Assembly (NCBI GenBank): GCA_002711125.1 | Contig: PAHN01000004.1 | Location: forward strand, 219,331-255,531 | DNA: 36,201 nucleotides | Reading direction: 5' to 3' | Source: Flavobacteriales bacterium | Lineage (GTDB): Bacteria; Bacteroidota; Bacteroidia; Flavobacteriales; BACL11 | Shown here: piece by piece, positions 19,768 to 28,531 of the stretch | Layout of the letters: each line of letters begins with the position of its first letter | Position numbering within the stretch: the first letter of the stretch is position 1 | The notes under the pieces: model-generated | What the model was told of the DNA's origin: nothing | Database searches by the model: none | What the model saw: the letters and a program-made list of their open reading frames with translations, nothing else | Translations under genes and position numbers: made by a program

Positions 19768-20379
19768 TTATTTAACTGTAACTTCTAACATTTTTTGTGA
19801 GCCTATAAACCCCTCAAGAGTATCATTCTTTTCTACATTTCCAACACCTGATGGGGTTCCGGTATAAATTAAATCACCTATCTTTAGTGTATAAAATTTT
19901 GATATATATGATATTATATTATCAAATGAAAATATCATTTTTTTACTATTTCCAGATTGCATAATTTTACCATTTTTTGTTAGATGAAAAGAAATATTAC
20001 TTAAGTCTAGACTATGTTTATTAAAAAATTGTCTGCTTATTTGGGCAGAACCATCAAAGCCTTTTGCAATTTCCCATGGTAATCCTTTCTTTTTACAAAT
20101 ACTTTGTATATCTCTTGCTGTAAAGTCAATACCAAGTCCAATTTCAGAGTAATATTTATGTGCAAATTGCTTCTCGATATGTTTTCCAGTTTTATTAATC
20201 TTAACAACTAATTCTACTTCATAATGAATGTCATTTGAATGATGAGGTATGAAAAATGGGTGCCCTTGTGGCTGTATGGCTGTGTCTGGTTTTAAGAAAA
20301 AAATAGGGTCCTCAGGAACTTTATTGTTTAATTCTTCAATATGATCTTCATAATTTCTACCTATACAAATGATTTTCAT
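19768..20379 (-). CDS. Fumarylacetoacetate hydrolase-family protein (FAHD1/YcgM-like)
   Basis: Small single-domain FAH-family enzyme of 203 residues. It has the metal-binding set E54 and E56 in HYEVELVV and D85 in GLGIDFTARD, plus KGFDGSA and the C-terminal GDLIYTGTPSGVG motif. Members act on 2-oxo acids as acylpyruvate hydrolases, oxaloacetate decarboxylases or oxaloacetate tautomerases; sequence alone does not separate these. It starts one base after the exonuclease stop, so it is the last gene of the E2-exonuclease-FAH group, and it converges on def with a 1-bp gap. Confidence 0.88.
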   Translation of the reverse strand: MKIICIGRNYEDHIEELNNKVPEDPIFFLKPDTAIQPQGHPFFIPHHSNDIHYEVELVVKINKTGKHIEKQFAHKYYSEIGLGIDFTARDIQSICKKKGLPWEIAKGFDGSAQISRQFFNKHSLDLSNISFHLTKNGKIMQSGNSKKMIFSFDNIISYISKFYTLKIGDLIYTGTPSGVGNVEKNDTLEGFIGSQKMLEVTVK

Positions 20380-20380
20380 T

Positions 20381-21166
20381 TTAAGATGTTAACTTATTTT
20401 CTAATTTAATTTTTAACACGAAATTGTCTATAATTTTTTTTGTGAATTTAGGAAAATCTGCGTTGCTTATCCATGAAAAGTAACCTGGGTTTTTTTCCCA
20501 TATCTCTTTTAATGTTGTGTTACGATATTTACCAAATGAGAAAACTTCTTCTCCTTTATCGTTGAATTTAATAAAGCCTGCTAAATCAGCACAATTACCT
20601 CTAATATTGGAGAATTTAGATAGAAATTCAATATTATTTTCAATTTCATCGTATTTATCAATTTGTGCTAATAATATTTCATATGTGGCATTTGTATCAG
20701 CCATTGCTGAATGAGCATTTTCTAAATTTTTATTACAGTAGAATTTGTATGCTGCAGACAGAGTTCTTTTCTCAAGTTTGTGAAAAATATTTTGAATATC
20801 TATAGTTTTTATATTATTTATATTAAAATCAAAATCTGCTCGTATAAATTCTTCTGCAAGAAGAGGTATATCAAACTTATTAGAATTATACCCCCCTAGA
20901 TCACAACCTTTAATAAAGTTAAAAATATCATTTACTAACTCTTTGAAAGTAGGTTCATTTTTCACTTTTTCATCTGTAATTCCATGTATATTGGACACCT
21001 CTTCTGGAATTGGAATTGTGGGGTTTACCAGCCAATTTTTTTTTTCTTTATCTCCATTTGGAAATATTTTTAAAAAAGCTATTTCAACTATTCGGTCTGT
21101 TGTGATTTTTAAACCAGTTGTTTCTAAATCAAAAAATACAATAGGTTTTGTAAGGTTTAATTTCAT
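20381..21166 (-). CDS. DEDDh 3'-5' exonuclease (DnaQ-like) with DUF3820-like C-terminal tail
   Basis: The N-terminal ~165 residues are a DnaQ/RNase T-type exonuclease: D13 and E15 in FFDLETTGL, NIHGIT (59-64), D99 in YNSNKFDIP, and H152/D157 in HSAMADT. This is the complete DEDDh set. Residues about 205-245 (EEVFSFGKYRNTTLKEI then NPGYFSWI) match the pattern of the DUF3820/QSregVF-type module often appended to DnaQ-like nucleases in Bacteroidota. It is not the replicative epsilon subunit by context; a repair or RNA/DNA trimming role is inferred. The gene starts 15 bp after the E2 gene and ends one base before the FAH-family start. Confidence 0.9.
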   Translation of the reverse strand: MKLNLTKPIVFFDLETTGLKITTDRIVEIAFLKIFPNGDKEKKNWLVNPTIPIPEEVSNIHGITDEKVKNEPTFKELVNDIFNFIKGCDLGGYNSNKFDIPLLAEEFIRADFDFNINNIKTIDIQNIFHKLEKRTLSAAYKFYCNKNLENAHSAMADTNATYEILLAQIDKYDEIENNIEFLSKFSNIRGNCADLAGFIKFNDKGEEVFSFGKYRNTTLKEIWEKNPGYFSWISNADFPKFTKKIIDNFVLKIKLENKLTS

Positions 21167-21181
21167 TTTATAGCTGATTAT

Positions 21182-22516
21182 TTAAACATTTTGATTTACA
21201 TCAAATTGTTCTAAGTAATCACCAACTTTTCTTACAAATTGTCCACCTAATGCACCATCAACAACTCTATGGTCGTACGATAGAGATAAAAACATCATAT
21301 GTCTAACTGCAATAACGTCTCCATGCTCAGTTTCTAAAACTGCTGGTTTCTTTCTTATAGCTCCTGCAGCCATGATAGCAACTTGAGGCTGATTGATAAT
21401 AGGTGTACCCATTACATTTCCAAATGTCCCTACGTTAGTCATAGTAATTGTTCCTCCTTGAATGTCATCTGGGTCTAATTTTGAAGCTCTTGCTCTTTGA
21501 GCTAGGTCATTTACTGATTTTGTAATTCCAATTAAATTTTTGTTTTGACACTCCTTGATAACAGGAACAATGAGATTTCCATTTGGTAAAGCTGCAGCCA
21601 TTCCTATGTTTACATTTTTATGTATGTGAATGTTTGTCCCATCTACAGATACATTAATCATAGGAAAGTCCTTTACTGCCTTTGACATTGCTTCAATAAT
21701 AATTGGAGTGAATGTTATGTTTTGCCCTTCTCTTGCTTTAAATTCTTCCTTTATAGCATTCCTCCAATTTACAATATTGGTCATATCAACTTCTACCATA
21801 GATGTTATGTGTGCAGATGTTGCTTTAGACATTATCATATGTTCAGAAATTAATTTTCTCATTCTATCCATTTCAACAATTTCTATCTCTCCAGTATTTG
21901 GTATGTTAACTTTGGTTGGTTGTTTATGTATGTTTTTAGTTTGTGTTTCTTTTTCAACACTTTCACTTACATTTTTTTCTTTTTCTGTAGTATTTTCTCT
22001 ATTACTAAGATAATTTATCATATCTGATTTTGTAACTCTTCCATCTTTTCCTGAGCCAGGGATATTTTCTAATTCATCTGCACTTATTCCTTCTTTTGAA
22101 GCCATACTTCTTACAAGAGGAGAGTAGAAGCGACTACCAGAACTTTTAATAATAGTTTTATTCTCTTCTATTTTAGTTGAGATTTCATTTTCAATTTTAA
22201 TAGCTTCTTTGGGCTCATTGTTATTTGATGTTTCTTTAGTTGTTTCTGTTTGTTCTTCAGAGTTATCAGAATCAGATTCTGTTTCTATTATAGCAAAAGG
22301 TTCTCCAACATTAACTACATCATCTACTTTAAATAACATCTCAATTAATATTCCCTCATGAGTTGATGGTACTTCAGAGTCAACTTTGTCAGTAGCTATT
22401 TCAATAATTGTTTCATCTAAATCAACTTTATCTCCAATATTCTTATTCCATGTAATAATAGTTGCTTCAGAAACACTTTCTCCCATTTTGGGCATAATAA
22501 GTTTAACCTTTGCCAT
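21182..22516 (-). CDS. 2-oxo acid dehydrogenase E2 (dihydrolipoamide acyltransferase)
   Basis: Three-domain E2 of 444 residues. The lipoyl domain (1-80) has lipoylated K44 in ATDKVDSEVPS. A charged, Glu/Thr-rich linker (about 82-125) follows. The peripheral subunit-binding domain (about 130-172) has PLVRSMASKEGI and GSGKDGRVTKSD, and the C-terminal acyltransferase ends in SYDHRVVDGALGG with its catalytic histidine. The DKVDSEVPS lipoyl motif is most like branched-chain or broad-specificity E2 proteins in Bacteroidota rather than succinyltransferases, but no E1 or E3 gene is adjacent to confirm the substrate. A TAATTTTG -7 box lies about 18 bases upstream. Confidence 0.92.
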   Translation of the reverse strand: MAKVKLIMPKMGESVSEATIITWNKNIGDKVDLDETIIEIATDKVDSEVPSTHEGILIEMLFKVDDVVNVGEPFAIIETESDSDNSEEQTETTKETSNNNEPKEAIKIENEISTKIEENKTIIKSSGSRFYSPLVRSMASKEGISADELENIPGSGKDGRVTKSDMINYLSNRENTTEKEKNVSESVEKETQTKNIHKQPTKVNIPNTGEIEIVEMDRMRKLISEHMIMSKATSAHITSMVEVDMTNIVNWRNAIKEEFKAREGQNITFTPIIIEAMSKAVKDFPMINVSVDGTNIHIHKNVNIGMAAALPNGNLIVPVIKECQNKNLIGITKSVNDLAQRARASKLDPDDIQGGTITMTNVGTFGNVMGTPIINQPQVAIMAAGAIRKKPAVLETEHGDVIAVRHMMFLSLSYDHRVVDGALGGQFVRKVGDYLEQFDVNQNV

Positions 22517-22533
22517 ATATATAATTTTTTCTG

Positions 22534-22541
22534 CAAAATTA
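22534..22541 (-). promoter_or_regulatory. Bacteroidetes-type -7 element for the E2 gene
   Basis: Minus-strand TAATTTTG matches TAnnTTTG in the 87-bp gap between recR and the E2 gene, indicating that the E2-exonuclease-FAH genes can be read independently of recR. Confidence 0.5.
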
Positions 22542-22603
22542 AAAAAAGAATGTAAAAATATATTCTTTTTTAAATTGAGTTTTCCTTAGTAAATTGTTAG
22601 AAA

Positions 22604-23209
22604 TTATTCAGAGTAGGGTGTTCTACTTGAAATCGCTGCTCCAAGTGTTATTTCATCTGCATATTCTATTTCATCTCCAATTGCAATACCTCTTGCAATT
22701 GATGAAATCTTTACATTAAGTTTTTCTAAAACTTTAAATAAGTAATAATTTGTTGTGTCTCCCTCCATTGTAGTGCTTAAAGCAAATATGACTTCTTGAA
22801 TATTTTCAGTTTCAATTCTTTGTGTTAATTCACTTATTTTAAGATCGTTGGGACCAATACCATCTAATGGTGATATTAAACCTCCAAGAACATGATATAA
22901 ACCTTTATATTGTGAAGTATTTTCTATTGCCATCATAACTCTTATATCTTCAACAACACATATTGTGAGGTGATCTCTTTTAGAGTCATTACATACTTCA
23001 CATGTGTTAGTGTCTGAAATTGTATAACACTTTTCACAGTAATTGATTTTTTCAATTAGCTCTATAAATGCTTCTCCAAACTTTACAACCTGTTGTTTAT
23101 TTCTTTTTAATAGGTGTAAAACAAGTCTTAATGCAGTTTTTTTTCCAATTCCTGGAAGACTAGACAAATGGTTTACAGCATTTTCAACAATTTTAGATGG
23201 AAAATTCAT
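22604..23209 (-). CDS. recR: Recombination mediator RecR
   Basis: Works with RecO (and RecF) to load RecA on gapped DNA. It has the N-terminal helix-hairpin-helix with SSLPGIGKKTALRL (16-29), a Cys4 zinc finger (C58, C61, C70, C73), and the Toprim domain beginning ICVVEDIRVMMAIE. The conserved GLYHVLGGLISPLDGIGP stretch and the terminal ARGIAIGDEIEYADEITL complete the family pattern. 201 residues is standard. A TAAATTTG element begins only six bases before the ATG, suggesting a leaderless or nearly leaderless mRNA. Divergent from the symporter gene; dnaX is not next to it in this window. Confidence 0.96.
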   Translation of the reverse strand: MNFPSKIVENAVNHLSSLPGIGKKTALRLVLHLLKRNKQQVVKFGEAFIELIEKINYCEKCYTISDTNTCEVCNDSKRDHLTICVVEDIRVMMAIENTSQYKGLYHVLGGLISPLDGIGPNDLKISELTQRIETENIQEVIFALSTTMEGDTTNYYLFKVLEKLNVKISSIARGIAIGDEIEYADEITLGAAISSRTPYSE

Positions 23210-23214
23210 ATGTG

Positions 23215-23222
23215 CAAATTTA
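23215..23222 (-). promoter_or_regulatory. Bacteroidetes-type -7 element for recR
   Basis: Minus-strand TAAATTTG matches the consensus; its downstream edge is only 5 bases from the recR ATG, so transcription would start at or about the start codon. Confidence 0.45.
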
Positions 23223-23242
23223 CTATTAATGCTTAAAAATTT

Positions 23243-23250
23243 TAGTTTTG
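23243..23250 (+). promoter_or_regulatory. Bacteroidetes-type -7 element for the symporter gene
   Basis: TAGTTTTG matches TAnnTTTG, 16 bases before the ATG at 23267, in the divergent gap with recR. Confidence 0.5.
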
Positions 23251-23266
23251 TGTTAAAATATATCTA

Positions 23267-24712
23267 ATGTCATCTACCCTAATTATTTCAGTAATAATTT
23301 CATACTTTTTGATATTATATGTTATTTCTTATTTTACTGGAAAGAATGATAGTAATGATACTTTTTTCTTAGGGAATAGAAAATCTCCTTGGTATATAAT
23401 TGCTTATGGAATGATAGGAACAACACTTTCAGGTATTACATTTATATCTGTTCCTGGATGGGTTGAGTCTAATCAATTTTCTTATATGCAAATGGTTTTT
23501 GGTTTTTTTGTAGGATATTTTATCATTTCAAGGATATTACTACCTCTTTACTATAGTTTAGGGCTAACCTCCATTTATACATACCTTAAAGATCGTTTTG
23601 GGAATAATAGTTATAAAACAGGTTCTTCTTTTTTTCTTTTATCTAGAACAATAGGCGCATCTTTCAGGTTATTCTTAATTGCAACAGTTCTTCAGTATGC
23701 AGTTTTTGATTCTATGGGTATCCCTTTTTTTCTTACTGTACTTATTACAATATCTTTGATATGGCTATACACTTATAGAAGTGGAATGAAAACGATTATA
23801 TGGACTGACACACTACAAACAACTTTTATGCTGTCTACAGTATTTATAATTGGTTATACTTTGATGGATAAAATGAATTTAGATATTTCTGCATTGTTTT
23901 CTACAATAAATGATTCCACATATTCTAAAGTCTTCTTTTTTGATGATATGGCAGATAAAAAATATTTTTTCAAACAGTTTTTTTCTGGTGTTTTTATGGC
24001 AATTGTAATGACTGGTCTTGATCAAGATCAAATGCAAAAAAATTTAAGTTGTAGAAACTTGAAAGATGCACAAAAGAACATGACAGTTTTTAGTGTGATT
24101 TTAATTTTTGTTGATTTGCTTTTTCTTTGCTTAGGTGCGTTATTGTATATAAACTATTATTCTATGCTTGAAGTTAATCAGGTTCTTAACTTACCTGAGC
24201 AAGCTGATATGCTATTTCCTCATATTGCAATTAGTTCTGGTCTTCCAGCTTATGTAGGTATTTTATTTATTATAGGTATTATAGCTGCTGCCTACTCTAG
24301 TGCTGATTCTGCACTTACATCATTGACTACATCTTTTTGTGTTGATATTATTGAGTTTGAAAAACAAGACGCTGAAAAACAAATTAAAACAAGAAAATAT
24401 ACTCATTTGATTATGTCATTAGTTCTTTTTTCTGTTATAATGATATTTCATGCTATTAATGACCAAAGTGTCGTAAAGTCTTTATTTACAGTAGCAGGAT
24501 ATACATACGGCCCTTTACTTGGCTTATTTTCCTTTGGTTTATTTACTAAATTTCAAGTAAAGGATAAGTATGTTCCTTTTATTTGTCTGGCTTCTCCTGT
24601 AATATGCTATTTTTTAAATTTATATATTTCTTTTGGATTTGAGTTATTAATATTTAATGGTGTTATTACGTTTTTTGGTTTGTATATGATAAGTATTAAT
24701 AAAAGTGTTTAA
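23267..24712 (+). CDS. Sodium/solute symporter (SSS family)
   Basis: Integral inner-membrane protein of 481 residues with about 12-13 hydrophobic segments. Family features include the early FFLGNRKSPWYIIAYGMIGT region, GTTLSGITFISVPGWV in the second helix, TSIYTYLKDRFG, and the ADSALTSLTTSF motif in the helix matching the sodium-site region of the LeuT-fold transporters. It imports an organic solute with sodium; the substrate (sugar, sialic acid, proline or carboxylate) cannot be read from the sequence. It is followed after 14 bp by the acyl-CoA reductase gene on the same strand, an association that may just be co-transcription. Confidence 0.9.
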   Translation: MSSTLIISVIISYFLILYVISYFTGKNDSNDTFFLGNRKSPWYIIAYGMIGTTLSGITFISVPGWVESNQFSYMQMVFGFFVGYFIISRILLPLYYSLGLTSIYTYLKDRFGNNSYKTGSSFFLLSRTIGASFRLFLIATVLQYAVFDSMGIPFFLTVLITISLIWLYTYRSGMKTIIWTDTLQTTFMLSTVFIIGYTLMDKMNLDISALFSTINDSTYSKVFFFDDMADKKYFFKQFFSGVFMAIVMTGLDQDQMQKNLSCRNLKDAQKNMTVFSVILIFVDLLFLCLGALLYINYYSMLEVNQVLNLPEQADMLFPHIAISSGLPAYVGILFIIGIIAAAYSSADSALTSLTTSFCVDIIEFEKQDAEKQIKTRKYTHLIMSLVLFSVIMIFHAINDQSVVKSLFTVAGYTYGPLLGLFSFGLFTKFQVKDKYVPFICLASPVICYFLNLYISFGFELLIFNGVITFFGLYMISINKSV

Positions 24713-24726
24713 TCAATAATTTCTAT

Positions 24727-25731
24727 ATGCTTTTAAAAGAAAGAGTTGATGCTATTGTAAAGCTTGGTTTTTACATGGGGAAATCATTGCTCATTGACAA
24801 TCCTAATCTTTTGAGAAAAGTTGAATACTCTAATTCTTGGTTTACACCTCAAAATGTGACAAAATCTTTAGAAAATTGGAGCAGTCAATTAACTTTAGAT
24901 ATGATTCAATCATGGATACTGCCATATAATTTACCAAATAATTTGACAGCTAAAGAAGTGTTGATAATTATGGCTGGAAACATTCCTTTAGTAGGTTTTC
25001 ATGATTTTATTTCTGTAATAATATGTGGTCATAAAGCGGTGATTAAAAAATCGTCAAGTGATTATATACTTATTGATAAAATTATAAATAAACTATTTGA
25101 AATTGATACAAGATTTAAAAAATATGTTGAGTTTGTTGACAATGTGAAGGAGAGGTCTTTTGATGCTGTGATTGCTACTGGAAGTAATAATTCTGCTAAA
25201 TACTTTGACTATTATTTTAAAAAATCAAAGAGAGTTATTAGAAGGAATAGGAGGTCTGTAGCTATATTGGATGGAAACGAGTCTCAAGCTGATTTGAAAG
25301 GGCTTTCAGAAGATATCTTTTCGTATTTTGGTCTTGGTTGTAGAAATGTATCTAAATTATTTTTACCGAATGAATATGATTTAGATAAATTATTTAATGT
25401 ATTTTTTAATTTTTCAGATATAATTAATCACAGAAAGTATGCAAACAATTATGAATATAATAAGGCTATTTTTTTAATGGGAGGTAATAAAATAGTTGAA
25501 AATGGTTTTATTTTATTAAAACAGGAAGAGTCATTGTTTTCTCCTGTAGCTATGTTGTATTTTGAATATTACTCTGATATTGAAAAGGTAAACTCTTTTA
25601 TAGAACAAAACAATAAAGATATACAATGTGTAGTTTCTTCAAGTAAAATTGCTTTTGGGGCTACACAAAACCCAAATCTTTGGGATTATGCTGATGGAGT
25701 TGATACGGTTAGTTTTTTAAAATCCTTGTAG
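24727..25731 (+). CDS. Acyl-CoA reductase, LuxC family
   Basis: A 334-residue aldehyde-dehydrogenase-fold protein of the LuxC family, which reduces acyl-CoA or acyl-thioesters to aldehydes with NADPH. The catalytic cysteine is C205 in FGLGCRNVSKL; the nucleotide-binding part shows LIIMAGNIPLVGFHDF (79-94) and DAVIATGSNNSAKYF, and there is the family's RRSVAILDG stretch. This non-luminescent, stand-alone form is widespread in Bacteroidota and its true substrate is not established. No LuxE or LuxD-like partner is nearby. The last codons are part of an inverted repeat shared with the convergent gene. Confidence 0.88.
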   Translation: MLLKERVDAIVKLGFYMGKSLLIDNPNLLRKVEYSNSWFTPQNVTKSLENWSSQLTLDMIQSWILPYNLPNNLTAKEVLIIMAGNIPLVGFHDFISVIICGHKAVIKKSSSDYILIDKIINKLFEIDTRFKKYVEFVDNVKERSFDAVIATGSNNSAKYFDYYFKKSKRVIRRNRRSVAILDGNESQADLKGLSEDIFSYFGLGCRNVSKLFLPNEYDLDKLFNVFFNFSDIINHRKYANNYEYNKAIFLMGGNKIVENGFILLKQEESLFSPVAMLYFEYYSDIEKVNSFIEQNNKDIQCVVSSSKIAFGATQNPNLWDYADGVDTVSFLKSL

Positions 25732-25786
25732 AAATAAATTAAATCTTATTATTTAGTTATGTTAAAAGCTAAAATTATTCTACAAG
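25725..25786. terminator. Inverted repeat at convergent gene ends, possible bidirectional terminator
   Basis: CTTGTAGAA at 25725-25733 is repeated in reverse complement at 25778-25786. A smaller hairpin (TTTAG 25752-25756 / CTAAA 25769-25773) nests inside. The arms include the stop codon region of both flanking genes. No strong GC stem or U-tract is present, so terminator function is a guess. Confidence 0.35.
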
Positions 25787-27217
25787 CTCAAAACCTCCTA
25801 AATCAGGTTCACTTCTAATATTACCTAAAATATCTAAAGTAATTGATGTTTCTCTTCCAAAGTCAATTGCTGGAGATGTTTCTGACAAATTAAAATCATT
25901 TTCATTAGAAAATTCTGGTGATATATTTTTTAAAATATTTATATAATTATTATTCTCCGTGTCAATTGTTGGATCTATTTTTAAGAGACAGTGATCAAAT
26001 GAATAATTAAAAACTCCTGATTCATTATTTTGATAGCTTATTTCACTTGAAAGAGCCCCGTCAATTATACAGTTAACAAAATTTGCTGATTCAAGATTTC
26101 TTATATATATATTGCCGTCTGCTCCTTCATAATAGTTGTTTAGTAGGATAGAAGGAGTGTTCCTCCTGTTATAGTTCCAGTAATTAGCAAAAGTACAATG
26201 GGTAAAATTATAGTTTCCACCAATGTTACATGCAACCATAAATTGACCACATTCACTTATAATAGAATTAGTGACTTCAATATCTGCTCCTTGTCCTAAA
26301 ATGCCAATTCCAGACATGTTTTTAATAATCGTATTATTTACTTTTAATGTTGGGTTATTGTTGTATACTGTGTCTGCGTGAAGTCCAATATTACCGTTTT
26401 TAATTACTGCATAATTAATTTCATTGTCTATACTTCCTGGTGTAAACCAAATTCTGTCCCATTGACCAGGAATATCTTTATACCAATTGTCTAGTCTGTC
26501 ACCTTGAAAAACCACTTCGTTTCCTAATACCCCATTAACTTTTAAAGTACCTCCTGTTTCTTCTTTGAATGGATTCCCAACTAATATACCGGAATTTTTA
26601 TGCATATATATTTGACACCCTTCATTTATTATAAGTGTATTTTGAGGGTCTATAACAGCATAGCCATATATTACATGGGGCTTGTCATTCTCCCAAGGGA
26701 CAGAACAATCTAATAAGTGGTAATAAAATCTTGTTGTATCTGTTCCATTAATAATATTACCGAAAGTATTTGCAGTATGAAAGTACGCGTCTTGACCCCA
26801 TGCGACTAAATTAACGTCTTGAATTGAATTACCTGTTGTAAAAACTAGTGAGTCTGAAAGTATATATGGGGTATTGTTATTTGAAGGGTCTATTGTTACT
26901 TCTAAAAAAACAAAAATACTATCGTTGGCAGGGATTAAAATATCTCGTTGATTATTACCAGGAACTCCATCAATATTTATGCGAAAATTTGCGGCTGAAA
27001 CACCCTTTAGATTTACGTTGGTAGTGATATCAAAGTCATTATGATTGTAAACAGTTAAGGTTTTTGTAATTGAGCCAATTGACGCAAATATAGTGTCAAA
27101 TGTTATGGTGTCATCTGAAAAATGGAGTTTAATATTTTGATTAGTCTCTAAGTTTTCTTTTTTACAGGAAAAAATAATCATAGAAAATATTAAAAGATTA
27201 AAAATTAAACGTATCAT
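25775..27217 (-). CDS. Surface lipoprotein with right-handed beta-helix region
   Basis: A 480-residue protein with a lipoprotein signal peptide and lipobox IIFSC (C18) followed by KKEN. An N-terminal beta-sandwich-like region (about 30-140: DDTITFDTIFASIGS ... TKTLTVYNHND) resembles HYDIN/ASPM-like domains. It is followed by a parallel beta-helix segment with GVLGNEVVFQGD, AVIKNGNIGLHADTV and repeated N-rich turns (NNTIIKN, TNSIISECG, NFVNCIIDG). The C-terminus PAIDFGRE ... DLGGFELVE matches the end commonly seen in such Bacteroidota polysaccharide-handling or adhesin-like proteins. No catalytic residue set is recognised. It overlaps smpB by 4 bp (ATGA), placing it last in the dtxR-zip-smpB group. 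Confidence 0.8.
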   Translation of the reverse strand: MIRLIFNLLIFSMIIFSCKKENLETNQNIKLHFSDDTITFDTIFASIGSITKTLTVYNHNDFDITTNVNLKGVSAANFRINIDGVPGNNQRDILIPANDSIFVFLEVTIDPSNNNTPYILSDSLVFTTGNSIQDVNLVAWGQDAYFHTANTFGNIINGTDTTRFYYHLLDCSVPWENDKPHVIYGYAVIDPQNTLIINEGCQIYMHKNSGILVGNPFKEETGGTLKVNGVLGNEVVFQGDRLDNWYKDIPGQWDRIWFTPGSIDNEINYAVIKNGNIGLHADTVYNNNPTLKVNNTIIKNMSGIGILGQGADIEVTNSIISECGQFMVACNIGGNYNFTHCTFANYWNYNRRNTPSILLNNYYEGADGNIYIRNLESANFVNCIIDGALSSEISYQNNESGVFNYSFDHCLLKIDPTIDTENNNYINILKNISPEFSNENDFNLSETSPAIDFGRETSITLDILGNIRSEPDLGGFELVE

Positions 27218-27660
27218 AATATCTTACTGTTTCTGTCTATCTCTCTTTGTTGATCTTTCTTCTTTATACTTTCTCTCTTGTCATATATTTTTTTTCCTTT
27301 TGCTAAGGCAATTTCTAATTTAGCTTTACCTTTTTCATTAATAAATAATCTAATAGGAATTATTGAGTTTCCTTTTTCTTTAACTTTTCCTAATATTTTA
27401 TGTATTTCTTGCTTATTTAGTAATAAGGTTCTGTCTCTTTTTGGTTCATGATTAAGATATCCTCCATTTGTATATTCCGAAATATGAAGGTTTTTAACAA
27501 TTAAAATATTATCTATAAATATACAGTATGCATCAGATATATTTGCTTTATTATTACGTATAGATTTAATTTCAGTTCCTTTTAATGAAATACCCGCAAT
27601 AAACTTATTAATAAGCTCATATTCAAAACCTGCTTTTCTATTTTTAATATTTATTGTCAT
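27214..27660 (-). CDS. smpB: SsrA-binding protein SmpB
   Basis: Binds tmRNA and delivers it to stalled ribosomes for trans-translation. Recognised by the beta-barrel motifs NRKAGFEYELINKFIAGISL, KGTEIKSIR and EYTNGGYLNHEP, then RDRTLLLNKQEI, GNSIIPIRLFI and the basic tail with KGKKIYDKRESIKKKD, which inserts in the ribosome decoding centre. The ATG at 27660 (148 residues) is chosen over a TTG two codons upstream. It lies 21 bp after the ZIP transporter gene and overlaps the lipoprotein gene (ATGA), an unusual setting for smpB. No tmRNA gene is visible in this window. Confidence 0.95.
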   Translation of the reverse strand: MTINIKNRKAGFEYELINKFIAGISLKGTEIKSIRNNKANISDAYCIFIDNILIVKNLHISEYTNGGYLNHEPKRDRTLLLNKQEIHKILGKVKEKGNSIIPIRLFINEKGKAKLEIALAKGKKIYDKRESIKKKDQQREIDRNSKIL

Positions 27661-27681
27661 ATGCAAATTTAAAAAACATTT

Positions 27682-28530
27682 TTATCCAAGAGAGACATCT
27701 AAAATCATCATAACTATAAAACCTGCAATCAAGCCTATGCTAGCTAAATCTGTATTTCCACCTCTTTGACTTTCAGGTATTACTTCTTCTACAACAATAA
27801 AAATCATAGCTCCAGCTGAAAATGCAAGTGCATATGGAAGAATAGGGTATACCATCATAACTATTGCTGCTCCAATAACAGCAAATATTGGTTCTACAAT
27901 TGCAGAAAGCTGACCCCATTTCCAGGATTTTATTTTTGAAAAGCCCTGTCTTCTTAGTGGCATTGATACAGCAAATCCTTCAGGAGCATTTTGTATTCCC
28001 ATTCCTATAGCTAGAGCAATTGCTCCTCCTAGCTCCATTCCTATATCCATTCCTGAGGCTAAAGCACCAAAAGCAACTCCTACAGCAAGCCCTTCAGGTA
28101 TATTATGTAAAGCAATAGCTAAAACTAGTAATTCTGTTTTTTTTAAATCAGTTTTAGGTCCTTCTGCATTTTCTTTTTTTTCAAATAAATGAAGATGTGG
28201 TATTTTTTTATCTAAATAGTATAAAAATAACGCTCCGAGTAAAAAACCAACAGCAGGAGCAAACCATATTGGAAGATTTGTAATCTCTAATTCTTGTTGT
28301 TTTTCCACTGTTGCAATAGCAGGAGATAGAAGTGACCAAAAGCTTGCGGCAATCATTACTCCACCAGTAAATCCAAGACACATATCTAATACTTTTCTAT
28401 TACTTGATTTAAAGAAGAAAACAAGGCTAGCTCCAATTGCAGTTAGCGTCCATGTAAACAGACCACCAATTAGAGCTTGTATTATTGCGTTTTGCTGTAC
28501 AAACCATATATAAATTTCGTGTTCTTCCAT
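27682..28530 (-). CDS. ZIP-family divalent metal transporter
   Basis: Inner-membrane protein of 282 residues with about eight hydrophobic segments. The two metal-site helices carry HNIPEGLAVGVAFGALAS and QNAPEGFAVSMPL, the hallmark of the GufA/ZupT branch of ZIP transporters. An intracellular loop contains HLHLFEKKE, a likely metal-binding His cluster. These proteins take up Zn, Fe or Mn. It begins one base after the DtxR-family regulator, so regulator and transporter form a feedback pair; this suggests manganese or iron as cargo, by inference from the regulator family. Confidence 0.92.
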   Translation of the reverse strand: MEEHEIYIWFVQQNAIIQALIGGLFTWTLTAIGASLVFFFKSSNRKVLDMCLGFTGGVMIAASFWSLLSPAIATVEKQQELEITNLPIWFAPAVGFLLGALFLYYLDKKIPHLHLFEKKENAEGPKTDLKKTELLVLAIALHNIPEGLAVGVAFGALASGMDIGMELGGAIALAIGMGIQNAPEGFAVSMPLRRQGFSKIKSWKWGQLSAIVEPIFAVIGAAIVMMVYPILPYALAFSAGAMIFIVVEEVIPESQRGGNTDLASIGLIAGFIVMMILDVSLG

Positions 28531-28531
28531 T

